Part shown: positions 1-12,165 of the stretch, in pieces | Layout of the letters: each line of letters begins with the position of its first letter | How positions within the stretch are numbered: the stretch's first letter is position 1 | Notes under the pieces: generated by a model | What the model saw: the letters and a program-made list of their open reading frames with translations, nothing else | Database searches by the model: none | Told to the model about the DNA's origin: nothing | Position numbers and translations under genes: made by a program | NCBI GenBank assembly: GCA_029204225.1 | Contig: CM055111.1 | Location: 12,710,697-12,774,696, forward strand | DNA: 64,000 bases | Reading direction: 5' to 3' | Source of the DNA: Diphasiastrum complanatum | Lineage: Eukaryota; Streptophyta; Lycopodiopsida; Lycopodiales; Lycopodiaceae

Positions 1-1596
1 ATAGTAAGTTCATTTTATGTTGGAAAGACACGTGTCTCTACAAAATCAGTGGACTATGCTGATTTTTCAGATTTTGCTCTTACATCTCATGGAGATATTG
101 TGGAAGAACTGATTTTTATGTAAAATGTTGGGAGGATGCGCTGCAAGATGAGTATGACTCACTTACGAAGAACCAGATTTGGGTTCTTGTTGATCTTCCT
201 CATGGGAAGAAGGCAATTGGTTCTAAATGGGTATACAAAATCAAGTATAAGGCAGATGGTACCATTGAAAGGTACAAGGCAAGGCTCGTTGCCAAAGGCT
301 ATGCTCAACAAAAGGGGATTGATTATGAGGAGACTTTTTCTCCTACTGCTCGGATGACTACCGTGAGGGTAGTAACCTCTTTGGCTGCCCACTTTGGTTG
401 GCGTTTGTGGCAACTTGACACAAAGACAGCATTCCTCAATGGTGATCTCAATGAGGAAGTGTACCTTCAACAACCTGTTGGTTTTTTGTTTGAAGGCCAA
501 GAAGATAAAGTTTGTTTTCTCAAGAAGGCACTTTATGGACTGAAGCAAGCTCCGAGGATGTGGTATCAAAAGATACATGCCTACTTTTGTGATCGAGGGT
601 TTACTAATAGTCCTAGCGAATCTACTCTTTATGTCAAGCATACTTCAGATTATATCATCATTATTTTGCTTTATGTTCATGATATTATTATTACGGGAAG
701 TAATGAGCAGCAGATTGATGCCGTAATACTTGATCTTGGTATGGTTTTTGAAACCTCAGATTTAGGCCTATTGCACTTTTATCTTGGTCTTGAATTTGTA
801 CAAGAAGGGGCTGGAATTTTCATCTCTCAAGAACGCTACATTGGGCAGATTTTGAAGCGGTTCAAGATGGAAGATTGCAAGCCGGTTGCTACACCTATGG
901 AGACAGGTCTGAAATTAAGTAGTCAAGGTGATGGTGAATCATTTGACACTACTTTATACTGTCAAGCTATTAGCTGTCTCATTTACCTATGTAATTCAAG
1001 ACCGGACATTTCTTATAGTGTCTCACTCATTGGAAAGCGTTGAAGAGGATCTTTCGATATCTTCAAGGAACAAGAAGTCATGAACTGGTTTTTCCTGCTT
1101 GTGATGATGCATGTTTGGTTGGTTTTAGTGACTCAGATTGGGGTGGAGATCAAGACACTAGACGCTCTATAAGTGGGCATTGCTTTTTCTATGGAAATTT
1201 TGCAATTTCTTGGTCAAGTATAAAGCAGCCCACTGTTGCTACTTCTTCTAGTGAGGCAGAATATAGAGCGATAATTTCAGCCACAACGGAGTGTTTATGG
1301 CTGAGAAGACTACTTGTTGACATGAAGTTTGGCGAGCCTCAGCCACTCTTATCTTGAGTGATAGTCAAAGTGCTATTGCCATTGCACGGAATCCTGTATT
1401 TTATGCGAGGACGAAGCACATCGAGATCCATTATCACTTTGTTCAGGAGAGACTTCATGATGGCGGCATTTTACTTGAATATTGTCCTACGGAGGATAAT
1501 ATTGCGGACCTCTTCACTAAGGCGTTGCCTAAAGTCAGATTTGAAGCTTTATGCAAAGCTTTAAATTTGATACCACGTGCTGGTTTTGTTACATAG
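1..1596 (+). pseudogene. Ty1/copia pol fragment: reverse transcriptase and RNase H (element A)
   Basis: This is the 3' half of a copia polyprotein cut off by the window start. Bases 3-122 encode the linker before RT (FYVGKTRVSTKSVDYADF). After a stop and frame change, the RT runs to 1043 ([44 protein letters not shown]). RNase H follows in two further frames: 1040-1357 with SDSDWGG and SSSEAEYRA, and 1354-1596 with SDSQSAI, KHIEIHYHFVQE and NIADLFTKALP. The RT catalytic YVDD box reads YVHD at about 672-683, so one metal-binding Asp is lost. Frameshifts lie near 1040 and 1355. The linker and RT start are clearly related to the minus-strand copia at 40.2-44.0 kb, so both belong to one family. 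It is a dead copy. Confidence 0.95.
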
Positions 1597-1625
1597 TGAA
1601 GATTTCAGTTTTTGCATTGTCATTT

Positions 1626-1633
1626 AAGGAGGG
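1626..1633 (+). other. Polypurine tract of copia element A
   Basis: AAGGAGGG sits directly before a TGTTAG LTR start, 30 bases after the end of RNase H. The same tract and junction occur inverted at 40548-40555 in the related copia fragment. It would prime plus-strand DNA synthesis. Confidence 0.8.
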
Positions 1634-2000
1634 TGTTAGAAATAAATGACTATGCTGAAGTTAATCCATAGGTTACTTTGACCCAAAAGGTCGAGATTGT
1701 GTAACCATGGGTATTTAGTTATTTAGGCCATCTTACGTTTGTCTTAAGTTCAGTTGGACCCAATTTTGGTCATGTACTGACTCGTGGGTCCTTAGGGGTC
1801 TAATTTTGTTCAGGGGCCCTATCTTGACTTTTGGGGGTGCCCTACATTTAGTAAGTGGTTAACCTTAGGGTTTGGTGGCATTTGGCCACATCCAGGTAGA
1901 GTACTTAGATGCTCATTGTGTATTCCATTTTTATAGTTTGGTTAAGCATTGCTCTCCATTGCTCTTGTTGTTGTTTTCTCTCTCAGATTTTAGAAACTTC
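1634..2000 (+). repeat. 3' LTR of copia element A (right end approximate)
   Basis: The LTR starts TGTTAGAAATAAATG right after the polypurine tract. It shares a block (CCATAGGTTACTTTGACCC, then AAAAGGTCGAGA and TTGTGTAACCATGG) with the inverted LTR ending at 40547, which confirms LTR identity. I could not find the right end; there is no clear CA terminus or target duplication, so 2000 is a guess. Confidence 0.65.
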
Positions 2001-2958
2001 TGCACGCCATACCTACGTGTCAAGGTACTCCCAACTGGCATGAGTTGGTGGCTAATGACCCGTCAAGTAAGAGTTTAGGAGTCTCAAAGCTATAGATTGT
2101 TGAGGAAATATGGTGACATCGTTCAATACAATTCATATGATTTCATTTCACACAATACAAATTCGATTGAATACCAAGATAGAACATCACTTAATGGCCC
2201 AAAACTAGACACCACTGGTCTTGAAATTCTTGGCAAACTAGATAAATGAATAGGTCTCAAAAAAACCTTTCATTTGATACCTATTTTGGCTCCCAAAAAA
2301 AAAAATTGGCATTCCGAGAAACCCTAATGGGAAATCCTGGATCTCATTCCGGATCATGTTCTAGAACGTGGTCTGCATCTTTGCTTTGGTTGGACTAGTA
2401 ACAATCAATCTATGTGTTTATCTCTTGATCCATAAAAGTTATATTTGGGTCCATCTTGTGCTTTTGAGTGCAACACGTGCAAGAATAACATCCAATTGAT
2501 CTAGCATTAAAAATATCTAGAAAGGCTCAAAAACCTAATGAAAACCATAGAATGAACTTGACTAAAAGAGCAAACACTAAGGACAACAACACAAACAATC
2601 CGTTATTCAGAGAACTCTACATGAGTGTGGAACCCAGATTTCAAGCCATCATGACAAAACATAATAATGTAGGATAAGCATGAAGTTCATATTCCAATAA
2701 CTTCCAAGGTTCAAGCATATCCATATTGTACTCTCATACTTTACTTTTTTGGCAAGTATTAATCTAATCCTACAAGTTTGCAATCACTCAACAATACCCA
2801 TTGAAAAGTTGCAACAATTGAAAAAAATGCATATATTCAATCCACAAAGGTGTGCATACTTGTATCTCTATAATTCGTGATGATGTTGTATACTTGCGGG
2901 CCTCTGACTCGTTGTAAAAAATCTCTGGAGGAGCTTGACGCTCGGGACGAAGTGACAT

Positions 2959-2959
2959 C

Positions 2960-3012
<53 letters not shown>
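2959..3012. repeat. (CT)n microsatellite
   Basis: About 54 bases of CT dinucleotides with one TTT interruption near its left end. It is one of several long CT/GA tracts in the window. Confidence 0.95.
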
Positions 3013-3015
<3 letters not shown>

Positions 3016-3105
3016 GCAATATTCCAGCAAGATCAAAACCTGCAAGTATCACCATCAAAATAGGGCAACGGAAAATGCTAGATGAATGCACGTATGCAAT
3101 GAGTT

Positions 3106-3154
3106 GCAGCGACTCGCGATTTGCTGGGTTTCGCGATTCGCTGCAGCGAATCGC
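3106..3154. repeat. Nested inverted repeats, one a perfect 22-bp palindrome
   Basis: Bases 3133-3154 form a perfect palindrome centred on CTGCAG. The left flank (3106-3119, GCAGCGACTCGCGA) also pairs with 3131-3144 with one mismatch. The sequence can therefore fold in two alternative ways. It is GC-rich in AT-rich surroundings; function unknown. Confidence 0.8.
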
Positions 3155-3805
3155 AAAAAAGATTATAGTAATGATTTGCTTCACCCAAGTTTTTTTGGGA
3201 CCCGAAATGTGCTGGAATTGGACCTATAATATACTGCAAACTGCAATGCAACCACTTCCGAAAATCAGAAGCAACCTATCTCATTCCCGAAATTCATCAT
3301 CAAACTGAGCACATCAGATTCAAAGCTAACCTTTCTTCAGATATCCCTCAACAAGTAGGAAATATCAGCAACAGTGCGCTTGTCGCAAAAACGCATCTAT
3401 GTCGCTCAATCGCACACACATTTTTCTCAAATCCTACAGATTTTCCAATCCACAACAAAGACTATAACCGCCACAGGGATCGATAACATTTGCTTCGCAT
3501 TTGCGTGATCTGCAGGAGAACTGGATCTGACACCGCAGCAGAAGCAACCAGATTGGGAGTGCGAATATGGAGAATGGATTATTAAAGCCTAACCCTAGAG
3601 GCTTTGGCACTGCCCTAAACTTAAAGACTTATAGGTCACATTTGGGGGAGTGGAAAGCATTTATTGTTTTTTGCTTTTGGGTGTCCTTTAATGAGAATGA
3701 TTGAAGTAAGCAAAGGAGTCCTTCACCAAAGTGTCATTTTTGGGGGACATTAATTCAGGAATCCATGGGACATCTCACAAACCAATGAATAAACAGCGTG
3801 GTGCA

Positions 3806-3811
3806 TTTATT
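3806..3811 (-). promoter_or_regulatory. AATAAA polyadenylation signal of the non-LTR element
   Basis: AATAAA on the minus strand, about 185 bases beyond the stop of the element's last reading frame (3993). It fits the 3' UTR of the non-LTR retrotransposon just upstream on that strand. Confidence 0.5.
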
Positions 3812-3992
3812 CATAGGAAAAAGTAGCAGGTACATTGATGAAAGAGATATATACACCCTGAAGGGAAAGTTTAAACAAAAGTAGGCTCAAACAAGAGCGA
3901 AGCTTGCAGTAAAGCTAAGATTAATCCAAATCCTGGCATTAAAAATAACAGTGCATAAACTATGATGATGTCTGTGGGAGTCTGCCAACTGA

Positions 3993-6900
3993 CTACAGCA
4001 GATCGGAAAAGTGAAGAGGTGGTGAGTCGGCTACTGAAGTGAGATGAGATGTAGCAGACCCAGCCACTGTCGCCCGTTGCAGAATAGATAGGGCCTGAGC
4101 ACGTTGCAAGGCAATGGAAACACGCTGTTTGAAGGAAGCCACGAGAATAGAACCAGGAATACCTTGACGCTCTGCCACCTGATGAGAACACATGCGAAGA
4201 AAATCCTCAAAGCGTCGATGCAAGGTGTCATAAGTCTCAATAGCCAAAGGAAGGAAAGCATCAGTGGGGTGCTTGTCGGAGTAGTTTTTTTCCTTCTTGT
4301 GCTGCGACGCCTGCCGCTTCTCCTAGTGTGAAGGCAGAGCGAGGCAATAGGTCACCACGCGTGGGATCAGCAACAACAACATCTGCCAAAGTACGAAGCC
4401 CATCCCAAGAGAGGACAATGTCAACATGCTTGCGGGAAGAGTGGGACGCGGAAGAAGGAAGGACATGAGACTGCTCTCTGAGGACATGGAATCCTCCATC
4501 TCTGGCTATAGCGGCCGCTGCATCTCTGACAACATCATGCATAGCTATGCGCTCACTCCCAAAAGGACAACGAAGGGATAGCAAGAGCATCAATAGGGTG
4601 ACCACAAACATACATGGAGAGACCCAAAACCGAAGGATGAGGAAGCCCCAAGCGAAGACGAAGAGCAGTGGTGAAGATGGCCGAAGACAACCGGAAGGAA
4701 GGGATAACAGGCCGAGTTGACAGCCCTGACACCAGGACCCGCACAAGAAAGAAACCGAGCTCGATGCAACGCCGAAGGAGCCTCAGAGAGCATGCTTGAA
4801 AGGGTATGCTTGTGCACGTGCTCCAAGAGGGTCGCTTACAGGTGATCTGAGCTGAAAGTGAGGAGTTGCTCAAAAGGAGGAAGATGAGCCTGGGCAGAGG
4901 GGGGGAGGAGCTCTCGGGTAGCAATGAGGAGGTGCTGGAAAGGCAGAGAACCACTATCCACATGAGCAATGCAATCCGCCAAGAGAGGGCGAAAGCTAGA
5001 AAGGAACCGAGAAGACAAAGCAGGGGCGACAAGAGCCCAGCTCCCAAGAAAAGCTGCAGGTGCAGAAGAAACCGTAGAGAGAAGACCACACCTCCACAAG
5101 AAATGGGTAACCGAGCCTGGTTCCGAGCTAAAAGGGTCTCCACATCCAAAGAACCAGGGCCCAAAAGGCGGCCAAAAATATCCATAAGAGAGCTGTCAAA
5201 GGAAGAGAGGAGATGCAAAAAGTCCGGAGTAGGGGAGAAAGTCCGCAACAGATAAGAAGGACGCTGGATAAAGCAAGACGTCAAGATGCCAAACGCAACC
5301 TGAGTGTCATCCAACTGGGGAAGCAGATCTGAATGAGCAACATCCTCCTAGAGAGCCTCACCAAGGAAAGCAGAGTTGAAGGAAGCAGACCCAAAAGGAA
5401 CACCCAGAACTCGAATGCCATCCGAAGGAGCGAGGAAACCTTGAGGAGGAACAAAGTCCGGGGGAAGACCTGCCGGAGACCATACTGAACACTTGCGGGG
5501 TTGAATAGGCAAACCAAGAGAAGCCAGCTGCTCAGAGAAATGATGAAATGCGAGGAGCACCGTAGGAGCAGGACCAACAATATGACTGTCATCAGCAACC
5601 AAAGGAAATAAGCAGGAGGGAAAGGCCTCTGCAGAAGCTCGAAGTGCACGGAAATGAGCCAGAGCAAAAAGAGGACCAGCCAAAGGATCACCTTGACGAG
5701 TACCTGCTACAGACTGGATAGTGGAAAGATCCCCAAAGCGCACATGGTGACTGTAAAAGAGAGGAGTCTCAGTAACATAGAACAACCGCACAAATGGGAT
5801 AAACTGAGCCAACTCACCACCAGCCGCACGCAGCTCTTGAAAGATCGCAGCTCTAGAAATAGAGTTAAAAGCATTGGAAACATCCACTTAGAGAACAACC
5901 CAGTCAGGATGGAGATCAAGGGTGGCACGCAAACCATGAATGACAGCTTCATAGCCGCCAGGAGTAGAGATGCCAAACTGATGAGGGGAGAGAAAAGAGA
6001 CGAAAATTTGTTGAAATTGGAAACAGATAGAACGACTAACAAGACGGAGGAGGACTTTGCCAATAGTGATGGGCGGACGTCACCCGAGGCTTTAGACATG
6101 GCGATCAAACGAGACGCAGACAAAAGACGAGCGACAGAAGAAGGAATGTGACCAGAGGCGATAAAAGAGCAGACCTAAAAGAGTTGAACAAAGCCACTAG
6201 CAGAGTCCTCAGGTGGAAAGCAATCACGAAGGTGCTCATAGACCAAACCGGAGGGACCACCAACAACAAGATGAGGACTACGATGGAAGGCACGAGAGAA
6301 AGAATCACGATCAAGCACCAAGTCAATATCAGACACAAAGTCCTCCACAAACAAGGGAAGAATGCCTTCAGAAGCAGGATGCAGAGCTTGGAGAGCAGCA
6401 ACAGTATCAGCAGAAGAGGGAGCGGGTGTGAGAGGAGCTAAAGCTCGAGCTGCACGAGAATACTCACCAACTTGCCCAAGATGTAGGGTGCGACGAAGGC
6501 GATGATGGAGAGGTGGGGCGCCTTGAGGATGAGAGTCCTGCGAGTTGCGAGCAGCAAGTGCCTGACAGCGTGCAAAGTGTTCATCATGAAGCGTTTCCCA
6601 GTCTCCCGATAGAAAGCGACAAAGGCGATCACGAGTTTCTCTATGACCAGTATCCCCACCCCTCGGAGGAAGCACTAGACACCAAAGGGGAAAAAGGAGA
6701 AATAGATGCCAAGCCGCAATGTCGAAGGGGTCAATAGCCAAGTGATCAAGAGGAAGGCGCATAGCAACTTGAGTTTCACGACGGAGAGCAAGGGGAATAT
6801 GAAAGTAGAGCCTTGGACGAGGGAAGCCCAAGTGAAAAGCTCCGAGGACGTCAAGGGAAGAAATCCAAGACCAAGCTGAAGCAGAGGGTGAATGGGGTGC

Positions 6901-7231
6901 AAAAAGAGGAGGGCGATCTTGAGACGACTGAAGTAGCGCATGACAAGAATGCTGGTGACGAGCAAGACCTCCCCTAGGAGAGAAGAAATGACCACAAGCA
7001 TGGCAAGGAACCCATTCAGGGGGTTGAAAAGGCAATGCAACAAGGGTCAAAGGAGGCTCAACCAAGCATGCCATGGGAAGAGGTGGGCGAAGAAGGAACA
7101 GAGGGTGTTGTGGCAAGCGAGGAACCCAACACAGCTTGACGCGAACGAGGAGGGGAGTTAGGAGGGGGAGATACAGTTGAAGCAGGTCGTTTGAGACTGA
7201 GAAGACGAAGCAGGGAGATGTCTGAAGCCAT
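3993..7231 (-). pseudogene. Non-LTR retrotransposon: C2H2 finger, RT and C-terminal endonuclease-like domain (R2-like order)
   Basis: A single decayed polyprotein read right to left. A likely start Met is at 7229-7231. At about 6930-7003 lies a C2H2-type finger (CHACGHFF...ARHQHSCH). The RT follows: VGGPSGLVYEHLRDCF near 6200-6260, then SASRLIAMSKASGDVRP and ITIGKVLLRLV near 6030-6130, SPHQFGISTPGGYEA, VDVSNAFNSISRAAIF at 5840-5890 and AGTRQGDPLAGPLFAL at about 5700. The active-site box appears as VADDSH near 5590. The C-terminal part (4750-4260) has CPFGSERIAMHD, VRDAAAAIARDGGFHVLREQ and VDIVLSWDG...LADVVVADPTR, a Cys/His patch plus PD-(D/E)xK-like spacing. The tail QRVSIALQRAQA ends at 3993. 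Several frameshifts and stops (for example near 6175, 6075, 5890, 5345 and 5100) kill it. Domain order matches R2-like early-branching elements; the exact clade is not settled. Confidence 0.85.
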
Positions 7232-7469
7232 GAGAACAACTGTACAAAGGGAACCCTGCGATGGACCACCTCACCAACTGAACCGAGATCTTTTTTATAA
7301 TTTTTTTTATTTTTTATTTTATTTTTCTTCACACGGAATGCCATTAACCTCGATGGAGCCGTCAGCCGTTGTAAACCTTTTGCAATAGATTCCGGAGAAC
7401 TTGCCCAAACAAAAGCGCCCACCAAAATTCTACAAACCTCCGCTCTCTGCTGCAAAGCTTTGCTCACTG

Positions 7470-9975
7470 AGAGCTGAACTAATCACTGGTGTAGCAAGAA
7501 ACTGATCGCTAGTCTGGCAACCAACTGAACGCTTGAGTAGCATGTGCTTGAATGTAATCTGGTGCGCACTGCTACTCTACCGCTGTAACCTCAAAACTCG
7601 TTCACTTCTACCCTGTTGGAACTGCTGATGGTGCGCTTGTTTACAGCCTGCAAACGTGCCTAATTACTTCCTGGAAGCAGTCGTACTATTCAATGGCTAT
7701 GATATTTCCCTGAAACTTTACCACGACCAGAAGAACTGCAAAATCACATGTGCATTCCTACTGCCTCAAGACAACGCTGATAGGAAAGCAGCAAAAATTC
7801 AGAATGGACGACTTGCTGGCTGCTCAAAAAACACTAGGAAACACTTTGATATGGTTGCAACGAGTCACGATTTCCTGCCCAATCTCTTCGCTGCTCCTAC
7901 TGAACCTTTAACACCTTCTAACCAGGCTTGCATCACATGAAGGTCCTCACACCTAATTGATCTCGCTCTTCCCGGATTTGTTGCCCTGGCGGATTCTACT
8001 CCCTCAGGTTCTGCTCTCGCCGATTCTGCCCTCGCAGATTCTAATCTCACAATTAGGTGATCAATCTTTACAAAGACCAGCCAACATGCGAGCTTTCATT
8101 CTCTAACCAACCAAGCTCAATAATAAACGTGTCAAACCAATGAGGCCAGGTCTAAGCCTGCTGAACTAGATTACCATCTATCTAAATTTTGTCTCTACAA
8201 CAAACCTGTCACGCACCAATTATGTAAATGCTAACCCTTATCGCCCTTCACTTCACCAATGTAAAATACTCTTATCCATCATAGTAGCACAAGATGGTGG
8301 GGCTCCCACGGTCCAAGGCACGTCTATGCTACACAATCCAAAGTGAGTTCCCCGAGCTTTGAATCTATTTTTTTGGCACAATGTAAAATGGAGTGTGCTC
8401 TTAAGGTATGCATAGCATAGTGTAAGGAAATTCAAAAGACATATAGAGCAAGCTAGCTATGGTAAATTGTAAAGCAACCACATATACACACTAACAAGGA
8501 GATTTTTAAAAGCTATATACAAAAGAGTGCTCATTTTGCATGGGCTAATCACGTCCTTTAAACTATAAACTACATGTAATGGCACGTAGGTCTCAATGTG
8601 ACTTACAGCTAAACATTCTGACTTATATGGTTATCAGCTTGGAATAAGCCCCTTGGCTGGTTGTGTAGTAACCTAAGTAGATTATAGCTTTGCTTTTCTA
8701 CATTTTTCCTTGGAATGAAATTTGCTTTAACCGCACCAAGTTTTCTTCTAAAAAAACTCAAACTTATCTTTAGACAAAGATTTGGTAAGTATATCAGCCA
8801 CCAAATCACTAGTTCCACAATGTAATAAGCAAACCTAGTCATCCCACAAGAATGCAATAGCCAAATATCCACAAAACATACAAAGGGGGTCGCACAAGTG
8901 AAAAAAAAATTCACATGGATATAGTTGTTGCTTTTTGCGGCAATAGTTATCATCGCATAACCAAGAATTTGAACTCTTGAGATGTGTGGAATATCCACAC
9001 ATGGATTATTCATGCAACCAACACTTCTGACTAACTGGTTGTCAGAGTTCTCAACGCACTGAATCTATTTTGCATAAAAAATCCATGCAACAATAAACCT
9101 CAAAAAAAGAGGCTTGGATTTGGCGTGGATATTGCATGGATACAACATGGATAATCCATGTGTAGATTATTCATGCACTATTCACAGGTGGATAATCCAC
9201 GCAATTTTTTATTTTCAAAAAACATTTGGCATGGCAACCAAAAATGTTTTTTCTCCTAATTTTGCTCTATGTTCAACAGGTTTTTGTTGACAACCTCTTT
9301 TGCTTTGCTTTTTGGCCCTGCCTTCCACGCAGGGTCCTTTGTAATCATATCAAACATTGACCTGCCTGTGTCCGAAATTAATTTTTAAAATTTTGATTAA
9401 ATTTAATTTCTGTTAAGTAGGTTATTTTCTGAGTCACTTATTTAAAATTAATTTTTAAAATTTTAATTAAATTTAATTTCTTTTAAGTAGGTTATTTTCT
9501 AGCCTGTCACTTATTTAAACCATGTTTAAGTAAAGGATGAAGCTCGTTTTAGGGAGAAATTAAAATATGTGAAAAATTTAGTTTGCTAAATGCGCGTTGG
9601 CTTCTTCTTTCGTGCACGCCTGGCTTTCTGCATGGATGGAAGGTTCTTGCGTGGCTTTTTGCATGGATGGCAGGTTTTTGCTGGGATGCACACAAGGCAC
9701 CTGCGGGGCATGTGTTTCGTCGATTTTAATTTTCCAGGTCACAGATGCGGCTGTCAACCTCATTGCTCTAGTTTCATATGCCTGAACGCACCCAATCTTT
9801 GCTTTCACCTTCAATCCATTTCCATGATCAATATCCGTGAAAATTCAGATAAGGAGGATCAACTTGGTATGTCAGATTAAACTTTGTGTCCAAAAATTTT
9901 CAGAGGATTGGAGAATTGTCGATTTCCACAGGGTTGCAAAGTGTTGAAATTAGTTTTCTTTTTGCTATTAAATAG
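7470..9975. other. Spacer; no gene seen
   Basis: AT-rich sequence without recognisable coding signal on either strand. It contains small direct repeats, including one at 9377-9520, and a cluster of ATCCATG/CATGGAT words at 8990-9200. Short open frames here look random. Confidence 0.55.
9377..9520. repeat. Two-copy AT-rich tandem duplication, about 70 bp
   Basis: The string starting TTAATTTTTAAAATTTTGAT and ending at GTCACTTATTTAAA is repeated head to tail with few changes; each copy includes TTAAGTAGGTTATTTTCT. Confidence 0.8.
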
Positions 9976-10023
9976 ATGCGATTCAACATGTGTCTGAGTG
10001 GAAGGGGAGTGGAAGGGGGAGGG

Positions 10024-12165
10024 GGGAGGTGTGGGACGTCAGAATTTGTTATATTGTACAAAATGAACCCATTAGAAACAACAACAGGATTTCAGGAATC
10101 GGAAATCAATGTGAACGTCACAATTTCACGTTTTCGATGGCCTACAATCGATTCCTGTCATTTTTCTAATTTCCGTAAGACTTGGATCCTCGAGCCAGTA
10201 CTCCATAGGTCCGTCTTCAATATGTCTTTGTCTGAATCGTTCACCTTTGCAAATCACAGTGTCAGCCATGTGTTTAGGTAGATGGGCCATGTGTTTATGT
10301 AGATGGTTGAGAGGCCCAGTATCTCCAATGTGCTTTCTTGTTTCTTCCCGTAATGCAGGTCTTAGAATAGGATTGCCTAGAGCCATACCTCTCTGATGCA
10401 TTATGTAGAGACCTGCGCGGACTTGTATCTGACGCATTATAGAATTACTTTTGAAATTTCTCGGAACTTTGAGATAGAATTGTGTTGAGATACAACATGA
10501 TACATGGTAATTAGAATCTGTCCGTACATTGAAATCTGACACCAAACCTCGCCTTTCAGTCGACCATCTTCCTTGCATATCCTCAGGAAGTTTCAGAATA
10601 TTGGGCTAGGAGCGAATATCAGATCTTTCATGACCACCATTCATGCTTCATGAGTTTGTTGGATTCGATAGACAAAAAACGTAACAATTACAATAGAGGA
10701 ACTATTGACGATAAAGTTAGAAAGAAAACCTCAAACAATTGATTATCTGTTCTGAACTGCATACCAAATTTTCCTCAACCACATTGGTAGAGCCCTTGTA
10801 CACGATTGTAAGAAAAAAATTATACTCCTTATTTACCTCGTTGTGACATTAGTGTAGGAAAACATCTGAATGAAAGGCTGTGAGACATATTTATGATTCC
10901 ATTCCGCAATTATGCAAAGGCCAATTCTGAAGTTCACGTACAGGAGGTCAACTTGCTGGACAACTTTACGAATCTAACTAAATCGAGCCTACCCTTCGAA
11001 ATGATACTACAAAGTTGGAAACAATTGTCCGGTCCGGAGTCAGATCATGGATAATAGCTTTGATTCTATATTTGAGCAGATAGTATTGTGCAAGGACGTG
11101 TTGTACAATAGAGTCGCTCTCACCGTAGGTAATCTGGAGGTTACAAATTGCTTTTTATACACAATTTCTTACAAACAGAAAAAAAATGGTCATAACTTCA
11201 CACGTAAACGCACTGAATTATGTTGTCAAGATGAAGCATTCACATTATATGAGAATGTCAAAAGGCGAGGAGATATATCCTTTTCAATCTAGTTAATTCC
11301 TCGCTCTGCAGCAAACAAACCAATCACAAAAATTTTACACACCAGTGCATTAGCCCACGTTGCAGAAGGCTATAAGGACCCATGATCTATGATAGCCATA
11401 TCTCTCTCTCTCTCTCTCTCTCTCTGGTCAGTAGCTTCTGCTTTCACTGTTCTCCTCTGAATTTTCTGTGTAGTAGTCACGATTTAGTGCGATGACCTCA
11501 CCAAGCCGAGCTGTGCCTTCATTCCTTGCCTTAAATTAAAATTATCACCTTCGTCAGTATGATTAGATGGGCTGATCAAGCAAAACTCTTGGTTTTCTTC
11601 GATCATTTGTTTCAATCCAACTACATTATCTACCAAAACCTCACCGTTGTTCAACAATTTCCATGTTGCTCATTTCAATTTTTTTGCATGCCCTTTGTGT
11701 TTGTCTTTCGTAGTTCTTCTCCTATTCTATTGTGGTCCCATGGGCTACAATCTACAATTAATCTCGATGTTGCTCCTCTCTTTGAAATGGGCTTTGTGGT
11801 TCTCCATATTTTTTCTTGATGGAGACAATGCATGGAGTGAACCTTTCAAACTGTTGCAGCGTGTACCTTCAAAAGATGAAGCCATCTTTCTAGCATCCAT
11901 GAAGGATCTGGATCCAGATGAAATGAAAGGAATAATGTCCGTTATTGATTATTTGTAGTTCATGAGCCAGAAGTTTCCAGAATACAAAGGATCACAATGA
12001 TGCATGTGTGGTGGAAATCACAAAACTTGTTGAATATCTTTTCAAAGAAAAAATGTTATCAGGATCAATGTATAGCCAAGAGGCTTTTTGGCCACAATCT
12101 TTGCCAACCACTTTCGATTCATCTGTTGTATCAACTTCGATCAATGAGGTCGAAATGGTCGAAAT
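10024..12165. repeat. Tandem unit 1 of 4 (2142 bp)
   Basis: First unit of a head-to-tail array. It starts GGGAGGTGTGGGACGTCAGA, directly after a G-rich stretch (9998-10023), and ends GTCGAAATGGTCGAAAT. Contents: a SWI1/DYAD-like fragment on the minus strand (10126-10578), a CT tract at 11401-11425 and a plus-strand frame (11647-11958) of unknown origin. Confidence 0.95.
10126..10578 (-). pseudogene. SWI1/DYAD/AM1-like meiosis gene fragment, copy 1
   Basis: A 150-codon open frame. Residues near the start (GRWSTERR) and the second half (GNPILRPALREETRKHIGD, then TGPLNHLHKHMA, GERFRQRHIEDGPMEYWLED, EIRKMTGID) match the conserved central domain of the plant SWITCH1/DYAD/AMEIOTIC1 family, from memory of its hallmark GDTGLLDHLLKHM and AMEYWLE motifs. 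Those proteins act in the nucleus in meiotic entry and sister-chromatid cohesion. About 40 residues between RWSTERR and LYIMHQRG have no counterpart and could be a retained intron. LHKHMAHLPKHMAD contains a small internal duplication. The rest of the gene is absent, so this is a captured or duplicated fragment. Expression is unknown. Confidence 0.75.

Larger units (their letters stand above)
2001..3790. other. Spacer with a CT tract and a palindrome; no gene seen
   Basis: This is mostly AT-rich single-copy-looking sequence. Apart from the (CT)n tract at 2959-3012 and a nested palindrome at 3106-3154, no reading frame resembles a known protein. Short open frames over the CT tract are poly-Ser/Leu or Glu/Arg artefacts. 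Confidence 0.6.

Noticed and set aside
4866..7161. Several Arg/Lys/Glu-rich plus-strand open frames (for example 4866-5255, 5654-6151, 6148-6441)
   Set aside because: They are antisense to the GC-rich non-LTR polyprotein, and their composition is that of reversed coding sequence.
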